NCBI RefSeq assembly: GCF_024684275.1 | Contig: NZ_JAIKXF010000055.1 | Span: forward strand, 113,604 to 177,603 | Length of the DNA stretch: 64,000 nucleotides | Source: Ruminococcus sp. | GTDB taxonomy: Bacteria > Bacillota_A > Clostridia > Oscillospirales > Ruminococcaceae | Reading direction: 5' to 3' | Part shown: piece after piece, positions 61,681 to 64,000 of the stretch | How positions within the stretch are numbered: position 1 is the stretch's first letter | Layout: each line of letters starts with the position of its first letter | Notes under the pieces: generated by a model | Told to the model about the DNA's origin: nothing | The model's input: only the letters and a program-made list of their open reading frames with translations | Databases searched by the model: none | Position numbers and translations under genes: made by a program

Positions 61681-63129
61681 ATGTTAAAACGAGCCGAAAG
61701 CAAGCAAATGAAAATGTCATTTGTGACACTTGAAGAACTAATGCCGCAGGAGCATTTTCTGCGAGATCTTGATAGACTTGTAGATTTTGATTTCATCTAT
61801 GACAAGGTCGCTGATCTGTATTCAAATACAGGAAGGCCTGCGATTGATCCTGTTGTAATGATAAAAATGATGCTGATTGGATATATCTACGGTATCGATT
61901 CTGAGCGTAAACTTGAACAGGAGATCACAGTAAATATTGCTTACCGTTGGTTCTTAGGAATTGACTTTGATGAACGTGTTCCGGATCACTCAACTATCTC
62001 ACAGCTTCGTCGCAGAAAATTTGATGGTACAACAATTTTTAGAGATGTCTTTGATGAGATCGTTCGTAAGTGTTTCGAGGCAGGTCTTATTGATGGCAAG
62101 CTCCTTCTAACTGACTCTACACACATCAGAGCGAATGCACGTAATGATCTCCGTGAGGTTATTGAAGTACCCGACACTCCAAGTGAATATATACAGAAGC
62201 TTGATCGTGAAGCGTATGAGCTTGGTCTTATCAAAGAGCCTGTTGAATATGATACTGCAAAAACTAAAGAAATCACCAAAAGCGTTACAGATCCTGAATG
62301 CGGACTGATGAAGCGTCCGGGAAAGCCTACAGGATTTCACTATCTGAATCATCAGACCTGCGATTCAAAGCATGGAATGATTACTGATGTTTTTGTTACT
62401 GCTGGAAATATCAAGGATTCTGTTCCTCACGTTAAACGAATCGAGTACCAAATTGAAAAATTCGGTTTCACTCCTGATGCAATCTGTGCGGATGGCGGAT
62501 ATGACAGTCGAGAAGTATATGAAGCAATGATAAAAAAAGATATTGCAGCATATATACCGCAACGAGAGAAACCTACTCCTAACTGTAATTATACTGAAGA
62601 ATACTCGCCCAATAATTTCATATATGATACCGACAATGATTGTTATCTTTGTCCCGCAGGGAGAATACTAAAGTATTCATCTTATTGTAAAGGTAAAGGC
62701 GTAAAACGTTATGCTGCAAAAAAATCAGAGTGTCAAAACTGTCCACATAAGGAAAAATGTATAGGTAAGTCGAAAATTGGCAGACGGATTGAACGTCATC
62801 TTCATGAAGAAGCCAAAGAAAAACAAATGCAACATGCCGGAACGCCTGAGTACTATGAAGCTATGCGGCTACGAAAAATATGGTGCGAGGGAAATTTCTC
62901 TCATCAAAAAGAACAGCATAATTTAAGACGCACTCGAAAGAGGGGCATTGAACGAGTTACCGAGCAATGCCTCTTATCGGCATGCGCCTTAAACTTAAAA
63001 AGGCTTGTAGAGATACTATTTTACATCAATATTCAGTTATTATTTCAGTCCGAAAGCTATTCGGGCTGTTTTTTATTGCAAAAACATGGGTTTGTCAACA
63101 GCACCGTTTTGCAACGTCAGCTCCTGTAG
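61681..63129 (+). CDS. IS1182-family DDE transposase
   Basis: The 482-codon frame has the IS1182/IS4-type layout: an N-terminal DUF772 domain (PQEHFLRDLDRLVDFDFIYD ... IDPVVMIKMMLIGYIYGI, YRWFLGIDFDERVPDHSTIS), the catalytic region with DSTHIRANA and ADGGYDSREVYE, a Cys-rich zinc cluster (CPAG...CQNCPHKEKC) and the terminal Glu region with EGNFSHQKEQHNLRRTRKRG. GAGGTAG precedes the ATG. The frame lacks a stop inside the element: it reads through the internal terminator and right inverted repeat and ends at TAG 24 bp into flanking DNA, which adds an abnormal C-terminal tail. The normal stop, expected soon after ALNLKRLVE, may have been lost. Confidence 0.92.
   Translation: MLKRAESKQMKMSFVTLEELMPQEHFLRDLDRLVDFDFIYDKVADLYSNTGRPAIDPVVMIKMMLIGYIYGIDSERKLEQEITVNIAYRWFLGIDFDERVPDHSTISQLRRRKFDGTTIFRDVFDEIVRKCFEAGLIDGKLLLTDSTHIRANARNDLREVIEVPDTPSEYIQKLDREAYELGLIKEPVEYDTAKTKEITKSVTDPECGLMKRPGKPTGFHYLNHQTCDSKHGMITDVFVTAGNIKDSVPHVKRIEYQIEKFGFTPDAICADGGYDSREVYEAMIKKDIAAYIPQREKPTPNCNYTEEYSPNNFIYDTDNDCYLCPAGRILKYSSYCKGKGVKRYAAKKSECQNCPHKEKCIGKSKIGRRIERHLHEEAKEKQMQHAGTPEYYEAMRLRKIWCEGNFSHQKEQHNLRRTRKRGIERVTEQCLLSACALNLKRLVEILFYINIQLLFQSESYSGCFLLQKHGFVNSTVLQRQLL
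63046..63074 (+). terminator. Terminator inside the IS right end
   Basis: A 9-bp stem with wobble pairs (63046-63054 with 63060-63068), AGCTA loop and TTTTTT. It lies within the open frame of the transposase, supporting the idea that the original stop codon was upstream. Confidence 0.75.
63106..63110. repeat. Target-site duplication, right copy
   Basis: GTTTT directly right of the IS, matching 61602-61606. Confidence 0.75.
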
Positions 63130-63378
63130 CTCCTTCCCCTGCTCCAGCAACTGATTGTATATCGTCTGCTGATTTTTCAGGTACAGTTTCATTTGTGCAT
63201 ACGTCATGGTCACATCTGTTTGAGCCTTGACTTCCAACAGTGTATCCGTCAGCAATTCCAGCTGTGATATCACTGCCTGCCAGTTGCTTTCCTGGACGCA
63301 GACCATAGTTGGTATGTCCTGTGCCTCCTGCATGTTCTCTTTGGAGGCAGCTTTCAATTTGTCTAATTTTGAACTCAT
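63106..63378 (-). pseudogene. N-terminal part of the nested mobilization gene
   Basis: In a frame different from the relaxase, the gene starts at 63378 with an AAGGAG box (about 63383-63390) and reads MSSKLDKLKAASKENMQEAQ, then a predicted coiled coil (WQAVISQLELLTDTLLEVKAQ ... YLKNQQTIYNQLLEQGKELQELTLQN), where the IS cuts it. The other half is at 61398-61606. Rebuilt, it is a coiled-coil protein with a C-terminal membrane helix lying wholly within the relaxase coding region, an arrangement like the nested mbeB/mbeD genes of ColE1-type plasmids or mobB of RSF1010. Confidence 0.68.
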
Positions 63379-64000
63379 ATTCCATATTCTCCTTCCTGTA
63401 TTTTGCTTCGTGAAGCTTGTTGTCTCGGCATCTCCTTCCGTTGGGACAAGTGTATGTGATATACTTACGATTGTCCTCCCATTTGACATCGTAGCCGTAC
63501 TGCTTCATGTAGAAACGGAATTGTTTCTTGCTCTTAGCTCTTTTCATGACTGCTTCAATGGTATTTGCGAGATCCATTTTCCAACTCTCACCACGCATTG
63601 CAACACGATACTCGCCGTTAGTGACGCCGTTGCTCTGCTTGTGAAGCTCAGGTTTGATGAGAGTTGTAACTCCGTATTTCTGACATATCTCGTCTGACAA
63701 TTGCCGCAGGTCTTGCAGTGTGAACTTGTTCGAGTGATACTTCAAACCAGTCTCAGCATTGACTGCATTGAGTACGAAATGTGAGTGTATATGATCGGCG
63801 TCGATATGAGTTGCAACTACAACTTCGTGTCCAGGGAAGGCTCTACCCGCGAATTCAACTGCTATCTTGTGAGCCCTCTCGGGAGCGATATTGTAGCCGC
63901 TGGGGTGAGACTGTACGAAGTGATAGTAACGTATCCCGACAGTCTTGCCGTACATCTCTCTTGTGTTTTTGAATTCCTGATAGGCAGTCGGCAGCGAACA

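Larger units (their letters stand above)
61607..63105 (+). mobile_element. IS1182-family insertion sequence (1499 bp)
   Basis: The element is bounded by perfect 18-bp inverted repeats, GGTGCTGTTGACAAACCC at 61607-61624 and its complement at 63088-63105, with a 5-bp GTTTT target duplication. It carries one transposase gene with a promoter (TCGACA/TATAAT) near its left end and a terminator near its right end. The insertion interrupts two overlapping mobilization genes. Confidence 0.88.
63095..64000 (-). pseudogene. Relaxase/mobilization nuclease, disrupted by the IS and cut by the window edge
   Basis: The frame runs off the right edge (upstream residues read CSLPTAYQEFKNTREMYGK), so the true start and the catalytic Tyr region are outside. 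Visible are GIRYYHFVQSHPSGYNIAPERAHKIAVEFAG and the metal motif HIDADHIHSHFVLNAVN of MobA/MobL-type relaxases (PF03432-like), followed by RCRDNKLHEAKYRK and a low-complexity Gly-rich region. These enzymes nick oriT to start conjugative transfer. After the IS insertion it ends in the IS terminal repeat (…AKRCC stop), losing about 105 C-terminal residues; the catalytic N-terminal part may still be made. Confidence 0.88.

Noticed and set aside
61288..63955. Relaxase and small protein read as a frameshifted single gene
   Set aside because: Both frames are open on both sides of the IS and each has its own stop, so two overlapping genes explain the data better than a frameshift.

Overview
The window looks like a chromosome segment of a gut or rumen cellulolytic clostridium, most probably a Ruminococcus-type Oscillospiraceae. 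The reasons are PolC-type DNA polymerase, a short HisG paired with HisZ, two secreted proteins with C-terminal type I dockerins and Thr-rich linkers, a GH5 glycosidase, an electron-bifurcating [FeFe]-hydrogenase with its HydG maturase, strong AGGAGG ribosome-binding sites, and nearly all promoters being TTGACA-like/TATAAT-like boxes with a 17-bp spacer. The species assignment is inference.

Layout. 1-1400: the start of a sugar-nucleotide acyltransferase gene (minus strand) diverging from a secreted SGNH hydrolase. 1398-11345: a 14-gene histidine operon on the minus strand (hisZ-G-D-C-B-H, a Tyr-phosphatase-like gene, a flavodoxin, hisA, a small membrane protein, hisF, an SdpI-like gene, a cytidine deaminase, hisI, hisE). 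11347-23009: a housekeeping operon on the minus strand (pyrH-frr-uppS-cdsA-dxr-rseP-rnz-ispG-polC) linking translation recycling, isoprenoid and lipid precursors and replication. 23157-23460: two tRNA-Ser genes. 23567-30600: GH5 enzyme, an ECF sigma factor with its presumed membrane regulator, plsY, a MATE transporter, rubrerythrin and a zinc-ribbon protein. 30709-34896: hydABC hydrogenase genes behind a candidate Rex site. 35364-38587: a DUF4250 protein, a large InlB-repeat dockerin protein and mntP. 38645-42178: rplU-prp-rpmA-obgE-mrnC-yebC. 42241-50183: moxR-DUF58-transglutaminase-C39/dockerin-prmA-unknown. 50326-55203: a membrane protein, tsf, rpsB, a PRC-barrel protein, a membrane-anchored TIR protein, and a 55-residue sortase-substrate-like protein. 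55253-58116: a hydrogenase-maturation operon (TM1266-type regulator, Nudix, flavin/pyridoxamine oxidase-like protein, hydG) behind a leader with mutually exclusive hairpins.

58865 to the right end is accessory DNA. A consensus promoter drives three tandem tRNA-Leu-like units. Each keeps the tRNA 5' half and switches to a shared unrelated block inside the anticodon loop. An intact tRNA-Leu(UAG) follows. Beyond it lie a large serine recombinase, a small unknown gene and a relaxase gene of a mobilizable element. An IS1182-type insertion (18-bp terminal repeats, 5-bp target duplication) has cut two overlapping genes at once: the relaxase 3' end, and a second gene nested in another frame whose rebuilt product is a coiled-coil protein with a C-terminal membrane segment.

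The most unusual features are the tRNA-Leu half-array, the nested mobilization gene exposed by the IS, the attenuator-like leader of the hydrogenase-maturation operon, a phosphatase that could fill the missing histidinol-phosphatase step, and a TIR domain in which the expected catalytic glutamate appears to be glutamine.
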